Assembly (NCBI GenBank): GCA_037127315.1 | Contig: JBBBDQ010001288.1 | Span: 548,501 to 612,500, forward strand | From: Ascarosepion bandense | Taxonomy: Eukaryota; Mollusca; Cephalopoda; Sepiida; Sepiidae | Direction of reading: 5' to 3' | DNA length: 64,000 bases | Part shown: positions 52,072-62,331 of the stretch, one piece after another | Position numbering within the stretch: the first letter of the stretch is position 1 | How the letters are laid out: each line of letters starts with the position of its first letter | Notes under the pieces: model-generated | The model's database searches: none | What the model was told of the DNA's origin: nothing | Seen by the model: only the letters and a program-made list of their open reading frames with translations | Position numbers and translations under genes: made by a program

Positions 52072-53337
52072 TTAGTCCACCACGGATTGAAGTCCCTTCT
52101 CCAGTTCGGCAGCCAGGTTCGCTTTGTCAACCTCAGCAGATGTTTGATCGAGGCGAGTATAAACGGTGGTGTCGTCGGCGTACATGCCTACTTGGGATCT
52201 TATAACATCGGGGAAATCGTTAATGTAGATCAGAAAAAGCGTAGGGTCTAGAATAGAGCCCTCAGGGACACCCGCGATCGTATGGTAGTTTTGGGAAGCA
52301 TGTCCGTTTAATACTACCTTCATTGTGCTAGTAGAGAGGAATGACTGGATTAGGTCAAACAAATGTCCAGTTATACCATAGCTCCGCATCTTGCGTAGAA
52401 GGCCAGTATGCCAGACCCTGTCAAATGCTTTGGATATATCCAGCGCAACGGTTCGAGCTTCGCCATTCTTGTCGAAAGCCTGGTATATATACTCCGTGAT
52501 GGTCGTTAGCATATCAGCAGTAGACCTGGTGAAGCGGAAACCATACTGTTTGTCCGAGAAGATTCGGTAGGTTGTGAGATGCTTAACCACCTCGGCGTTG
52601 ATAATGGCTTTCGGCGTTGATAATGGCTTTGAACACTTTGCCAAAGATCGGTAGGAGGATGATAGGGCGGTAATTAGCGGGGTCCGAGGGTTCTCCAGTA
52701 TTTTTAAATATAGGAAATACAGAGGAAGACTTACAACATGCAGGAAAGCAGGAAGCAGATAGGCACAGCTGTAGAGCTTAGAGAGGACAGAGGAGAGTTC
52801 AGGGGCACATTTCTTCAAGATTATAATATGGGTTCTGTCTTCTCCTCTAGCTTTATAAGGGTCAAGCTTAGAGATTATGCTACAGACCAGCGAGGGGGTA
52901 ATGTGGACGTCATTCAGTTGGGCCTCAGTTCTAGGTGGAAAGTCGGGTATAGATACTACAGACGAATCCAGTCTCGAATTGATGGAGAATCTGCCAGGAA
53001 AGCATTCAGTCTTGTCCGTTGAAGAGGTAAGGACCTCAAATTCATTGATTAGAAGGAGTATTGAGGTTTTACTATTGTTCAGCACACTTTTACAGAGACG
53101 CCAGTAGTCTTTGGTGCCAAACTTACAGTTCGCTATGCGTTGCTCCATTCTGGCAGCAAACAACGTCTTAGCTTCATTTAGTATCTTTTTGCACTTATTA
53201 CGTGCTGAGGCGAAAAGGTGACTTTTATGGTCCCACGCGTGGCTTCTGTAAAGCCGGAAGAAGAGCTTCCGGTGGGCAATATCAGCCGAGTAAGCGGGCG
53301 AGAACCAGGGGAAATAATGGGATTTAAGCTGAAACAT
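52072..53337 (-). pseudogene. LINE-A reverse transcriptase, open by compensating frameshifts
   Basis: A 421-codon frame. LDISKAFDRVWHTGLLRKMR, AGVPEGSILDPTLFL (canonical PQGS changed to PEGS) and GMYADDTTVYTRL are present. Between about 52770 and 52630 the frame reads non-homologous residues (after SVLSKLYS, up to CSKPLSTP). There a 1-nt deletion in CTCTACAGCTGTGCC is followed by a 19-bp tandem duplication (CGGCGTTGATAATGGCTTT twice at 52594-52632) that restores the frame. The enzyme would lack the NYRPISLLP region, so I call it a pseudogene. Confidence 0.85.
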
Positions 53338-53540
53338 CCTAGCTGGGATGAATGTATCAATGCCAGCCTTAGCTCAAGAGAATATCTCGGATGCACATTC
53401 TTAAACGGGAAGACTAAAAATATTGTTCCACGGGACGTCACACAGGAAGTCGCGGAATGAGTCCCAGTCTTCCCTTTGGTGGCAGTAGGATATTCTGCTG
53501 GTCTGAATATCATTTGGTGGCGCGGGAGTGGAAGAAGATG

Positions 53541-54218
53541 TTAACTAGATGAAACTACCGCATGTTCAGAGTTTTCTAGACGGCAGAGTTGCTTGACATT
53601 GCAAGAGACTGGGATGGAGGTGAAGCAGAGGTCTAGCAGTGAGTACCTTCCATAAGGTTTATTGGAGAAACGCGTGGGGAAATCCACCACTTGCGTAAGA
53701 GACTGGGTGACCGAAAATTTCATGGTATGGACACCAGCAAGATTGATGACAGAGTTTTCCAGCCACATGGCGTGGTCGGCATAACTGTCAGCAAACACAA
53801 ATATATGGGCAGATGGATGAGAAGAAATGGCCTTATCGATATTAGTAGAGATGTTATCAAGTACTGAACAGTCAGAAGATGATGGAGAGCGGTAGAAAAA
53901 AAAGATAGCTAATCGAGCTTAGAAGTGAGAGACGGAATCACATGAAAGAATGATCTAGGGATTCAAGAAAGATCACCCTAGCCAGAGGAAGGCGTTCACT
54001 GACATAAACACCAAGCCCATGCATATGGACATTGGAGTTCTTCCTGAAGAGAGGAAGGTAACCAGGAACGTAACACTCAGAAGAGGGGATAGAAGGGTCA
54101 AGGTTAGTTTCACAGAGAGCTAAGATGTCAGGTGAGTTTATTAGATGGAATGATTCTACGCTGTAAATGTTAGTGCAAATAACTCGTATGTTGGCGAAGG
54201 AGACGCAGACATGTTTGG
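53541..54218 (-). pseudogene. LINE-A endonuclease domain, frameshifted
   Basis: Pieces in order on the minus strand: CVSFANIRVICTN, ILALCETNLDPSIPS, HMHGLGVYVSERLPLARV, then VFADSYADHAMWLENS and SEHAVVSSS. The endonuclease GDFNAHH is changed to DSYADH and the SDH motif to SEH, so key residues are lost even apart from the frameshifts. Confidence 0.8.
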
Positions 54219-54522
54219 GCGTTTTCTAATTAGCTGGTTTAGTTTTTCGATTTTGTTTGCGTGTATTCATAGCGATTTATTAAGAGAGAGAGAGGTCTAG
54301 AGTAGATTCAGCTGGTCACTGTATGCAGCATGTGTAGGATGGAGACTGACGCAGCATGCAGCTTAATGTGGCCTCGGGGTTGCCCACCGGAGATTCATGC
54401 AAGGACACCCATCCATGCGCGACATGGCACTACAAGAAACCCCGATACCCAAGTACTTTCAATTTCTTTCCGAGATAATCTTCAGGTGTGTGTGTTATGG
54501 TAACAAAAATAACAGCAAAACT
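54219..54522. other. Unassigned, moderately GC-rich DNA
   Basis: CCGGAGATTCATGCAAGGAC and neighbouring sequence are less AT-rich than the window. It may be LINE 5' sequence or an unrelated fragment. No motif recognised. Confidence 0.35.
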
Positions 54523-54668
54523 ATGTTACTGTTACTAAAAAATACTGTACATTTTTTCTGCTTCAAATATAACGGTTGACAAATTGCTAGCGTTCATTAG
54601 AACGTGAAAATTATCCAAAATGGAATTTTTTATATGTTGTAATGTCATGGTCATGCAGGTGTTAAAGC
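54523..54668. repeat. 146-bp direct repeat, left copy (partner 55124-55268)
   Basis: TGTTACTGTTACTAAAAAAT through CGTTCATTAGAACGTGAAAA to CATGCAGGTGTTAAAGCA. Nearly identical to 55124-55268 apart from one T in a T-run. It directly precedes the right arm of the inverted duplication. Confidence 0.9.
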
Positions 54669-54985
54669 ACTCTACCCACATCCTCGGTATCCTCATCCGT
54701 TTATTACCCTCCTCCTGACATTTCCTATAACTAACCCCTCTTTCTCATCACTTTCCCCTAAGTAACACCCTGCGCAACAGTGGCAGTAGAATGCCTTGCT
54801 TGGGGTAAGATGAATAAAAAAAAAACCTTGAGAAATGAATGATAATTACGTCTGTCAATGTTACAGCTCATTTCTGCCATTTTTCAATTATAATACGTGA
54901 AAGATTATCCGTGAGCATGAACGGATTTTATTAAAAATAAGCAGACACAATGTTTGCAATTTATTTAATCTGACACACACACACA
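54669..54985 (+). mobile_element. LINE-A 3' end plus flank (right arm of the inverted duplication)
   Basis: Plus-strand LINE-A 3' UTR (CTCTACCCACATCCTCGGTA to CCTTGCTTGGGGTAAGATGA and the A-run at 54816-54826), followed by the inverse of 51436-51595 (GAATGATAATTACGTCTGTC, GATTATCCGTGAGCATGAAC). Because the flank is also shared, this arose by DNA duplication with inversion and not by a second retrotransposition. Confidence 0.85.
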
Positions 54986-54994
54986 TATATATAT

Positions 54995-55083
54995 GCCATT
55001 CAGCAGGATTCGAACCTGCGACCCCTATCCTCGTAGGGGAACCTACCATTTGATCTGGCAACGTCTTAGACCTCTCGACCACC

Positions 55084-55085
<2 letters not shown>
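54995..55085 (-). tRNA. tRNA-Leu-like sequence with intact A and B boxes
   Basis: On the minus strand TGGTCGAGAGG fits the A-box consensus exactly and GGTTCGAATCC is a perfect B box. Between them CCAGATCAAATGG could be an anticodon arm with a CAA-like triplet, and GTTCCCCTACGAGGATAGGG a long class II variable arm. The anticodon loop lacks U33 and the acceptor stem does not pair, so it is a tRNA-derived repeat or pseudogene. CA/TA microsatellites flank it on both sides. Confidence 0.7.
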
Positions 55086-55123
<38 letters not shown>

Positions 55124-55124
<1 letters not shown>

Positions 55125-55268
55125 GTTACTGTTACTAAAAAATACTGTACATTTTTCTGCTTCAAATATAACGGTTGACAAATTGCTAGCGTTCATTAGA
55201 ACGTGAAAATTATCCAAAATGGAATTTTTTATATGTTGTAATGTCATGGTCATGCAGGTGTTAAAGCA
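55124..55268. repeat. 146-bp direct repeat, right copy
   Basis: Partner of 54523-54668 at a distance of 601 bp. In this copy the sequence continues into the Penelope-like element (GTTAAAGCATGAAAAAACTG). In the left copy it is broken at GTTAAAGCA by the inverted LINE end. Confidence 0.9.
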
Positions 55269-55269
55269 T

Positions 55270-56465
55270 GAAAAAACTGTTCTTTTTACAAACATTTTAG
55301 AACATTAATACAATATTTATAGCTGATTCTATTAATTGACGGCTTAAGTGTTTTAATGAATATTGCCTCGAGAATCTGTAGTTTGCTTTTGTTGTTTTCT
55401 TGGTGTAGGATAATTGTGTCATCGATCATTATTTTTTATATTGTGACTGTAGACAGGAATGTCGTTGTAGATGTCTTGAAATAGACAAATGGTCAGACGA
55501 ATGTAATGTAAGAGGTCTAGTTATTGTAGTTTTTGTAAATCTAACATATATATTTGTTTTTTTTTTCGGAGATACATTCTCCCAAGGGACATTTAAATTG
55601 ATATACAATGTTGGTTTTACGTAACACATCCGTTGGTAGGGGAGGAGTTATTATGGATAATTAAATTAGTAGTAATGTACCTTTTATAATATATTAATAA
55701 TTCTAATTTTTTATTAGGATCAACGGGAGATATATTAGTACGAATTATAGTTTTTTTTAAATTTTTTCATTCTGTTTGTAGTTATCGTGCCGCTGCATAC
55801 AATAGAAGAGTTTATTTTAAGGTCCTTTGTGGAAGTACCATATTTTGTTTAATGTGTATTGAGGTTTTTGAAATATTGTCTTATTTCTTTATCTACAGTG
55901 TGGTTTGGAAATTCATTATTAATGAGAGTTAGCTTAATATTTTTTAGTTTAGAGTAAAATATCTTTTTTGTGAAGGAGTTGATTTGTGTTCAGTTAATTA
56001 AGTTGTGTATAAGTGCTTTTTTGTAGTAGTTAGGGCATTCACTCTTATAGTTGATAGAGCAAGAGTTTTTGCTGGTTGGTTTTTCATATGGGGAGGTAGT
56101 AAATGTGTTATTATTTGTGTCTATTACAATGTCAAGGAAAGGAATTTTGTTATTATTGTTAAGTTGATAGTGCAAGAGTTTTTGCTGGTTGGTTTTTCAT
56201 ATGGGGAGGTAGTAAATGTGTTATTATTTGTGTCTATTACAATGTCAAGGAAAGGAATTTTGTTATTATTGTTAAGTTCACATGTAAACTTAAGAACAGA
56301 GTTCTTTTGAAAGTTTTTGGGGATATATTATTTCTTCTATATTTTTAACTAATATAAGAATATCATCAACATATCATATGTAGATGGAGGGTTTTGTAGT
56401 GGTGGTAAAAATATTATTTTCTAGGTTGGCCGTGTTGATGTTGATGAAGGTTGGACCCTTGTAGA
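55270..56465 (-). pseudogene. Penelope-like element: RT end and GIY-YIG endonuclease
   Basis: On the minus strand, in order but in several frames: KPSIYI stop YVDDILILVKN (RT catalytic box YVDD kept), KIPFLDIVIDTNNNTFTTSP and YEKPTSKNSCSINY (the FLD...KPT block typical of Penelope RT thumb). Then FTKTTITRPLTLHSSDHLSI..HLQRHSC (GIY-YIG nuclease region) and TIILHQENNKSKLQILEAIF, IKTLKPSIN (nuclease C-terminal side). A 113-bp tandem duplication at 56050-56275 and stops make it inactive. The 5' part of RT is absent. Confidence 0.8.
56050..56275. repeat. 113-bp tandem duplication inside the Penelope-like element
   Basis: Copies at 56050-56162 and 56163-56275 both begin GTTGATAG.GCAAGAGTTTT and differ at about one base. 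113 is not a multiple of three, so the duplication alone breaks the frame. High identity means it is younger than the element. Confidence 0.95.
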
Positions 56466-56509
56466 TACAGGGATACTAACGAAAGTAGAACTCAGCTAGT
56501 GGGCGGCAA

Positions 56510-58195
56510 CGACCGTCTATGTAAAGGAAAATTAAGCGAAATTCGTGTTTGCCCGGATTTTTCAACAGTCTTAACAACGCAATAAAGGATTACCACTACC
56601 CGCTTCTCAGCCCAGAGGGAGTGTTCACAAGATTGCCGTGTAATCTTGTGAACACTCCCTCTGCGCTGGAAAGCGGGTAGTGGTAATCCTTTATTGCGTT
56701 GTTAAGACCTGCTAAAAGATCTGGGCAAACACGAATTTTGCTTGATTTTTTTATTCGCAAATACTTCTCAAAAATTGATCTAAGCAAAGACTATTTACAG
56801 GTACCAGTGGATGAGGATACCTCTAAGCTACTATGCATTAACACACACATGGGATTGTATAGATTTCAAAGGCTTACTTCTGGAATTAACGTATCAGCAG
56901 CAATTTTCCAACAAACGATAGATACAATGTTAGCTGATGATTAGAATTCGCCATAGCATATCTAGACGGCATTCTAATAAAGAGCGATAGCGTCGACCAA
57001 CATACGAAACTCATTCGAGAAGTATTTTTGCGAATCCAAAGCTATGGATTCAAAATTAAAGAACAAAAATGCGACTTTTTCCGAAAAGAAATTAAATCCC
57101 TAGGGCATATTGTAAACAAAAATGGAAGAAGGTCGGATCCGGAAGAAGCGACAACAATAAAGAACATGCCGGCACCGAAAATATTGCTGAACTTCAATGT
57201 TTCCTAGGATTGTTAAATTATTACCAGGAATTCATCGCCAACATGAATATAAATTGCGTGCTCTATTAAATGGATTACTCAAAAAAAAAAAAAGAATGGA
57301 GTTGGCACAGTGCCAAGAAACGTTTGAAGAAATTATTAAAGCATTAACGTAGGATTTGTTTTTGACACACGACGATCCAAAATTAGAAATAATAATAGCG
57401 AGTGATGCGAGCTCGTATGGCGTGGGTGCTTGTCTATTACACAAAATGTCAGACTGAAAGAAGAGACCTATCACACACGAATCTAGAACACTATTACTAG
57501 CAGAGAAAAACTATTCCTAAATCGAGAAAGAGGCTCTAGGGATTATATTTGATGTAACCCGATTTCACAGGTTTTTACGGAAGACATTTCACTCTGCAGA
57601 CTGATCATAAACCGTTGTTAAAAATCTTTGGTTCGAAGAAAGGCTTACCAACATACACAGCAAACAGGCTGTTACGATGGGGAACCATTTTAATTACGAC
57701 TTCAAATTAGAATACCTGCCTTCCAACGAGATTAGACACGCAGACGGGTTATCAATATTAGTGCTAAAAAATAATGAACCACTGGAAGATTTAGTAATAG
57801 CTACACAACAATTAGAAAGCGAAATGAGAACAGCACTGGGAAACACAGTAGGTGAGCTGCCAGTGACGTAACTAGAAATTAGGAACGAGGCAGAAAGGGA
57901 CGATTTCATTAAAAGTACGAGAAAAAATACAAGAAAGGAACAAAAGCCTCTCTGACAGTTTTTCGCTTTGCGACTACGTACTAATGTATAATGAGAGAAT
58001 CGTAATACCCAAGACACTGCAGAAATGAATACTAAAGGATCACCATATAGGACATCCTGGAAAAATCGTATGAAAGCTTTAACGAGAAGCTACGTTTATT
58101 GGAAGAACATGGATGAAATCATCATGCTAATGGTAGAAAAATGTAAGGGTTGCACCTTAGCTGCCATGTCACCCCTATTAATACAACAATCTTAT
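56510..58195 (+). pseudogene. Ty3/Gypsy pol relic: RT, RNase H, integrase zinc finger
   Basis: RT: IRVCPDF, NNAIKDYHYPL, FSKIDLSKDYLQVPVDEDTS, NTHMGLYRFQRLTSGIN, FQQTIDTMLADD, then AYLDGILIKSD. The catalytic YLDD has become YLDG. The connection reads FRKEIKSLGHIVNKNGRRSD. RNase H: IIIASDASSYGVGACLLHKM near 57390-57448, IEKEALGIIFDVTRFHRFLR, and EYLPSNEIRHADGLSILV. The integrase H2C2 region (HHIGHPGK..RSYVYW..KCKGC) is near 58040-58160. Many frameshifts. No LTR found nearby. The catalytic integrase core is missing. Confidence 0.85.
56534..56743. repeat. 101-bp near-palindrome within the Gypsy RT
   Basis: 56534-56634 and 56642-56743 are inverse complements with about ten differences, around a 7-bp centre (GCCGTGT). 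Both arms encode the same RT segment (IRVCPD..NNAIKDYHYPL.S.EGVFTRL), the left on plus, the right on minus. The left arm has lost one base and is out of frame. The right arm is open. Confidence 0.92.
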
Positions 58196-59069
58196 TTGTG
58201 TGTTATAAAAGTTTTTGTGAGAACAGCATTCATTTGTTTCTTTTCTCCTTTCCACCTTATCGTTACATAATGATCCGTCTTAATATTGCTGACTAACTCA
58301 TGACAGAACAGAAATAAGATATATTCCTTCACTAAGGAGATTATGACATATCCCATCAACTGTATATAAAATCTCTCTAAGGAAAATAATCATTTAGCAT
58401 TTATTTTTTTCTGCCACCCTAATCATTCCTTCTTTCCTTTTTTCTGCTATATAAATGTTTTAATATTTGACATAAAAGAATGGTTATAATGGACAAATGT
58501 TAGTGAAAATATACTCTTTTACTAAGCACTTCTAAAACGAATATATAATTATAATTCGATTGTAATATCTTGAGTTCAACTAGGTTTACTTCTTGTCTAT
58601 TGTGACGCAGCCGCCAATATGCTTTGAGGCTATATTCTGTAATTAATTGAGTTTAGCTTCTAGTTAATATTCAGGGCACCTACATCTTTTGATGTTCTGA
58701 TGTGACAATGAGTACAAAATTTACATCCTAGAGGTCTCTCCAGTGGATTTCCTTTGATAGTCATTACACGTTATATATTAACTAACTACTTTACGTCTCA
58801 GATTGTTGATATTTTTAACTGTTTTAATAACAGTTGTAACACGTGTTATATTAACTTTAAATCATTTTCAATTATTGTTGTGATAGTATTAGTGGCTAAT
58901 GTGTGAATTGCGTTTCATTCAGTATTTTATTTTAAAAGCTTTATGAGCTTTCTATTTCGCAGGCAATATGAAATATTAGGGGTATTACAAGAGCTTTTCA
59001 GAGTATTTCTCTATATCATGTAAATATTGCCGGTTACAATTACTGCTCTTAATATATATTTATTCTAGA
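58196..59069. other. Unassigned AT-rich DNA
   Basis: No recognisable gene or repeat. It follows the broken end of the Gypsy relic. Confidence 0.5.
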
Positions 59070-59570
59070 CTAACAGTATATCCCGGCGTTGCTCGGGTGT
59101 AATGAAAGCTTTAAAACTAATCCATGGTCCTGGAGCTCAGACTCAGCCTAAAAAATATTTGTGTGCAGTTTGTTGAGAATCGGATAAAAATTGTGGATTT
59201 ATATAAAGGACCTACAGACAGATAAACAGACACACACACAAACATCTTGCCTTATATATATATATATATATTATCGATTTTATGCACTGTTGTAAGAACT
59301 GAAACCTTGAAACTTCTGAATATTATTTCTTATGTCTTTGTCTATGGGTGTATGAAATTTGATTAAAATCGGACCACTGATTCTATAACTTGATTTTTTA
59401 GATTATCGATTTTCGATATTTGTCGGGGGTACGTTGACATGAAACCTAGCCAAGAATACTTATAGTACAACTGTGTAAATTTTCAAGAAAATCGGTTCAG
59501 CCGTTTCGGAGTCTATAGGTAACGGACACACACACAGACACACAAAGTTCCATTTATAAATAAGTTTAGA
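59070..59570 (-). mobile_element. Non-autonomous Helitron-like element, copy 5 (internally deleted)
   Basis: Minus-strand start TCTAAACTTATTTATAAATG after an A (59571). The end is ACCCGAGCAACGCCGGGATA, TACTGTTAG before a T, so CTAG has become TTAG. The terminal hairpin CCCGAGC/GCCGGG is the best preserved of all copies. About 290 bp of the 3' middle are replaced by a short unrelated stretch. Confidence 0.75.
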
Positions 59571-60180
59571 TTTTATTTTGTTATCAAGATAGGAATAGAA
59601 ATTTGCGAGATCAGTTTTATTAGTAGATGTGTGATAGACATTTAGTTCACGGCTGGCAATTTGATTTTTTAGGGGGCAATTCGATTATTAGGTGTTTTGT
59701 TAATAAAAGTCTTTGTTCTTTTGATCTATTAGCCCTAAAATTCCAATAAATAAAAAGTTAGCAATGTTACATATATTTCATTAATCATTTGTCTTGGATT
59801 TTTAAATTACCATCGATTACACTGCCACCTGGTGAATAACTTCCATTTTAAAATAATTTTAGATTTTCATTTTGCAAATTTTAAAAATCCTTCGTATATT
59901 CTATGTTCATGGCATTAAAATATATTTTTCTGAAATTAAAGTAGAATTATTACTTTAATTAAAAGTATTTTTCTATATTCTAGATTTCCAAATGGCTGTA
60001 TTATAATATTATAGCCGATTTTCGCTTATAATATTCTTAGTTGCCATAATTCTTGCATTATCACCCTTTATATGTCAAGTTTATTTCCAATTTTATTGTG
60101 TTAACAGTTAACGTTAAAAACTCTTAAAGTGCACTTTACTGTATAAGATTTCTCATTTATTTATTTCAGTTAATATCCTT
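59571..60180. other. Unassigned AT-rich DNA
   Basis: No left end for the hAT relic could be found here. Otherwise featureless. Confidence 0.5.
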
Positions 60181-60512
60181 ATGCACAAAATGAGTAGTGC
60201 TTGCAAGAAGAATGTTCGTCAGTATTCGGAGGAATATCTAAAATTTGGTTTCATACCTGCTTTTCATGATGAACGGTCACTTTTTTGTCTCTTATGCCAA
60301 CAATGCTTGACCACCGAATTTGAGCTTTAAACAAACTTTAAATTTTACGTTTAAAATAAAAGCTTAAATTAAAGTATTAGAGTTTTAAGCATCACCTAAA
60401 ACGGAGTTCACTTCTTACATAAGAATTATATATCAACATATGGGAGTGGGGACATCAGGATTCTAGAGGTGATTAGGTGAAGCCTGGCCAAAAAAGGTTG
60501 GGTAACACTGTC
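60181..60512 (+). mobile_element. hAT (ZBED5-like) transposon relic with right terminus
   Basis: MSSACKKNVRQYSEEYLKFG, then FIPAFHDERSLFCLLCQQCL (60190-60330), is the N-terminal BED-type zinc-finger region of ZBED5-like hAT transposases (first CxxC kept). A stop follows. The right end inverse complement CAGTGTTACCCAACCTTTTT at 60512-60493 is a typical hAT terminus. Nearly the whole transposase is deleted between them. No TSD can be checked because the left end is missing. Confidence 0.7.
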
Positions 60513-61048
60513 ATAGGTCATTATTAGTACGGTTTACTGTTATCGAGAAGCTATTTCTATAGTAAATTCGACTTTCTTAGTTTATCAAGTTCTTCGATCA
60601 CAAACTCTGTGGAATTTAAAAACCTCATGTCAGGAAACCTCAAAAATGAACTCCTATTCCTTGGCATTTTGAATAAATGAACTCGATTTCCCCATTTTGC
60701 AAAATTTCGGAAGCATTTTAAACTGAATTTAAAACGAAAAGTTTCATATTAAAAAGTTTTGGCGTTATTTTAAATTCAATAGCAAATTAAAAATAACTTT
60801 TTGTTTTCAGATATTTTAAAATTTGAATTTTTAACTGAGTCCTCCTCGTTCGGACAGGAATTCTGGATGCTAGATGTTCAAGAACCCGAAAAATATCAGA
60901 TTTAAAATCTCTGCATCAGCATAATTCCCAAAAGGTATAATATGTCTATATAGAACAAGTGTGGTTTGAGTTAAAGGACAGATAGACTCACGAACGGACA
61001 GACAGAATTTGTCATTTATTTATTTAGGTGTCAGTTAATGTTTTGCAA
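60513..61048. other. Unassigned AT-rich DNA
   Basis: Featureless flank between the hAT end and the satellite array. Confidence 0.5.
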
Positions 61049-62331
61049 GAATATATTATTAATAAACATCATTATATCGGAAATATGTTGATTGTTTAGG
61101 ATAAACACTTTGGAAAAGACAGTATCCAAGAAAAGAATATATTATTAATAAACATCAGTATATCGGAAATATGTTGATTGCTTAGGATAAACACTTTGGA
61201 AAAGACAGTATCCAAGAAAAGAATATATTATTAATAAACATCAGTATATCGGAAATATGTTGATTGTTTAGGATAAACACTTTGGAAAAGACAGTATCCA
61301 AGAAAAGAATATATTATTAATAAACATCAGTATATCGGAAATATGTTGATTGTTTAGGATAAACACTTTGGAAAAGACAGTATCCAAGAAAAGAATATAT
61401 TATTAATAAACATCAGTATATCGGAAATATGTTGATTGTTTAGGATAAACACTTTGGAAAAGACAGTATCCAAAAAAAGAATATATTATTAATAAACATC
61501 AGTATATCGGAAATATGTTGATTGTTTAGGATAAACACTTTGGAAAAGACAGTATCCAAGAAAAGAATATATTATTAATAAACATCAGTATATCGGAAAT
61601 ATGTTGATTGTTTAGGATAAACACTTTGGAAAAGACAGTATCCAAAAAAGAATATATTATTAATAAACATCAGTATATCGGAAATATGTTGATTGTTTAG
61701 GATAAACACTTTGGAAAAGACAGTATCCAAAAAGAATATATTATTAATAAACATCAGTATATCGGAAATATGTTGATTGTTTAGGATAAACACTTTGGAA
61801 AAGACAGTATCCAAAAAAGAATATATTATTAATAAACATCAGTATATCGGAAATATGTTGATTGTTTAGGATAAACACTTTGGAAAAGACAGTATCCAAG
61901 AAAAGAATATATTATTAATAAACATCAGTATATCGGAAATATGTTGATTGTTTAGGATAAACACTTTGGAAAAGACAGTATCCAAAAAAAGAATATATTA
62001 TTAATAAACATCAGTATATCGGAAATATGTTGATTGTTTAGGATAAACACTTTGGAAAAGACAGTATCCAAAAAAAGAATATATTATTAATAAACATCAG
62101 TATATCGGAAATATGTTGATTGTTTAGGATAAACACTTTGGAAAAGACAGTATCCAAAAAAAGAATATATTATTAATAAACATCAGTATATCGGAAATAT
62201 GTTGATTGTTTAGGATAAACACTTTGGAAAAGACAGTATCCAAAAAGAATATATTATTAATAAACATCAGTATATCGGAAATATGTTGATTGTTTAGGAC
62301 AAACACTTTGGAAAAGACAGTATCCAAGATA
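61049..62331. repeat. Tandem array, 15 copies of an ~86-bp unit
   Basis: Unit: ATATATTATTAATAAACATC, AGTATATCGGAAATATGTTG, ATTGTTTAGGATAAACACTT, TGGAAAAGACAGTATCCAAG, AAAAGA. Fifteen head-to-tail copies. Apart from single changes in copies 1, 2 and 15, the copies differ almost only in the length of the A-run after TATCCA (unit lengths 83-86). The short minus-strand frames (DTVFSKVFILNNQHISDIL repeats) follow from the periodicity and are not genes. Confidence 0.97.

Larger units (their letters stand above)
51592..54218 (-). mobile_element. LINE-A, second large copy, with internal deletion
   Basis: Minus strand from the LTNIR-equivalent start (HVCVSFANIRVICTN near 54210) through endonuclease and RT to the 3' terminus at 51601. 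At 51820 about 425 bp are missing: the UTR text CTATTGACC joins the RT-distal region directly, removing most of the C-terminal tail. Several frameshifts are present. The 5' limit is uncertain beyond 54218. Confidence 0.85.

Noticed and set aside
54888..55295. 135-residue minus-strand frame
   Set aside because: It runs through a direct repeat, CA/TA tract, the tRNA-like repeat and inverted flank. Chance frame.
56005..56310. 101-residue plus-strand frame with a repeated segment
   Set aside because: It is the antisense of the duplicated Penelope-like segment.
61049..62331. CRISPR array
   Set aside because: Units are contiguous with no variable spacers, the period is ~86 bp and the DNA is eukaryotic.
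61049..62331. Hammerhead ribozyme in the satellite unit
   Set aside because: CTGATG is present on the minus strand but the following A and a GAAAC partner are missing.
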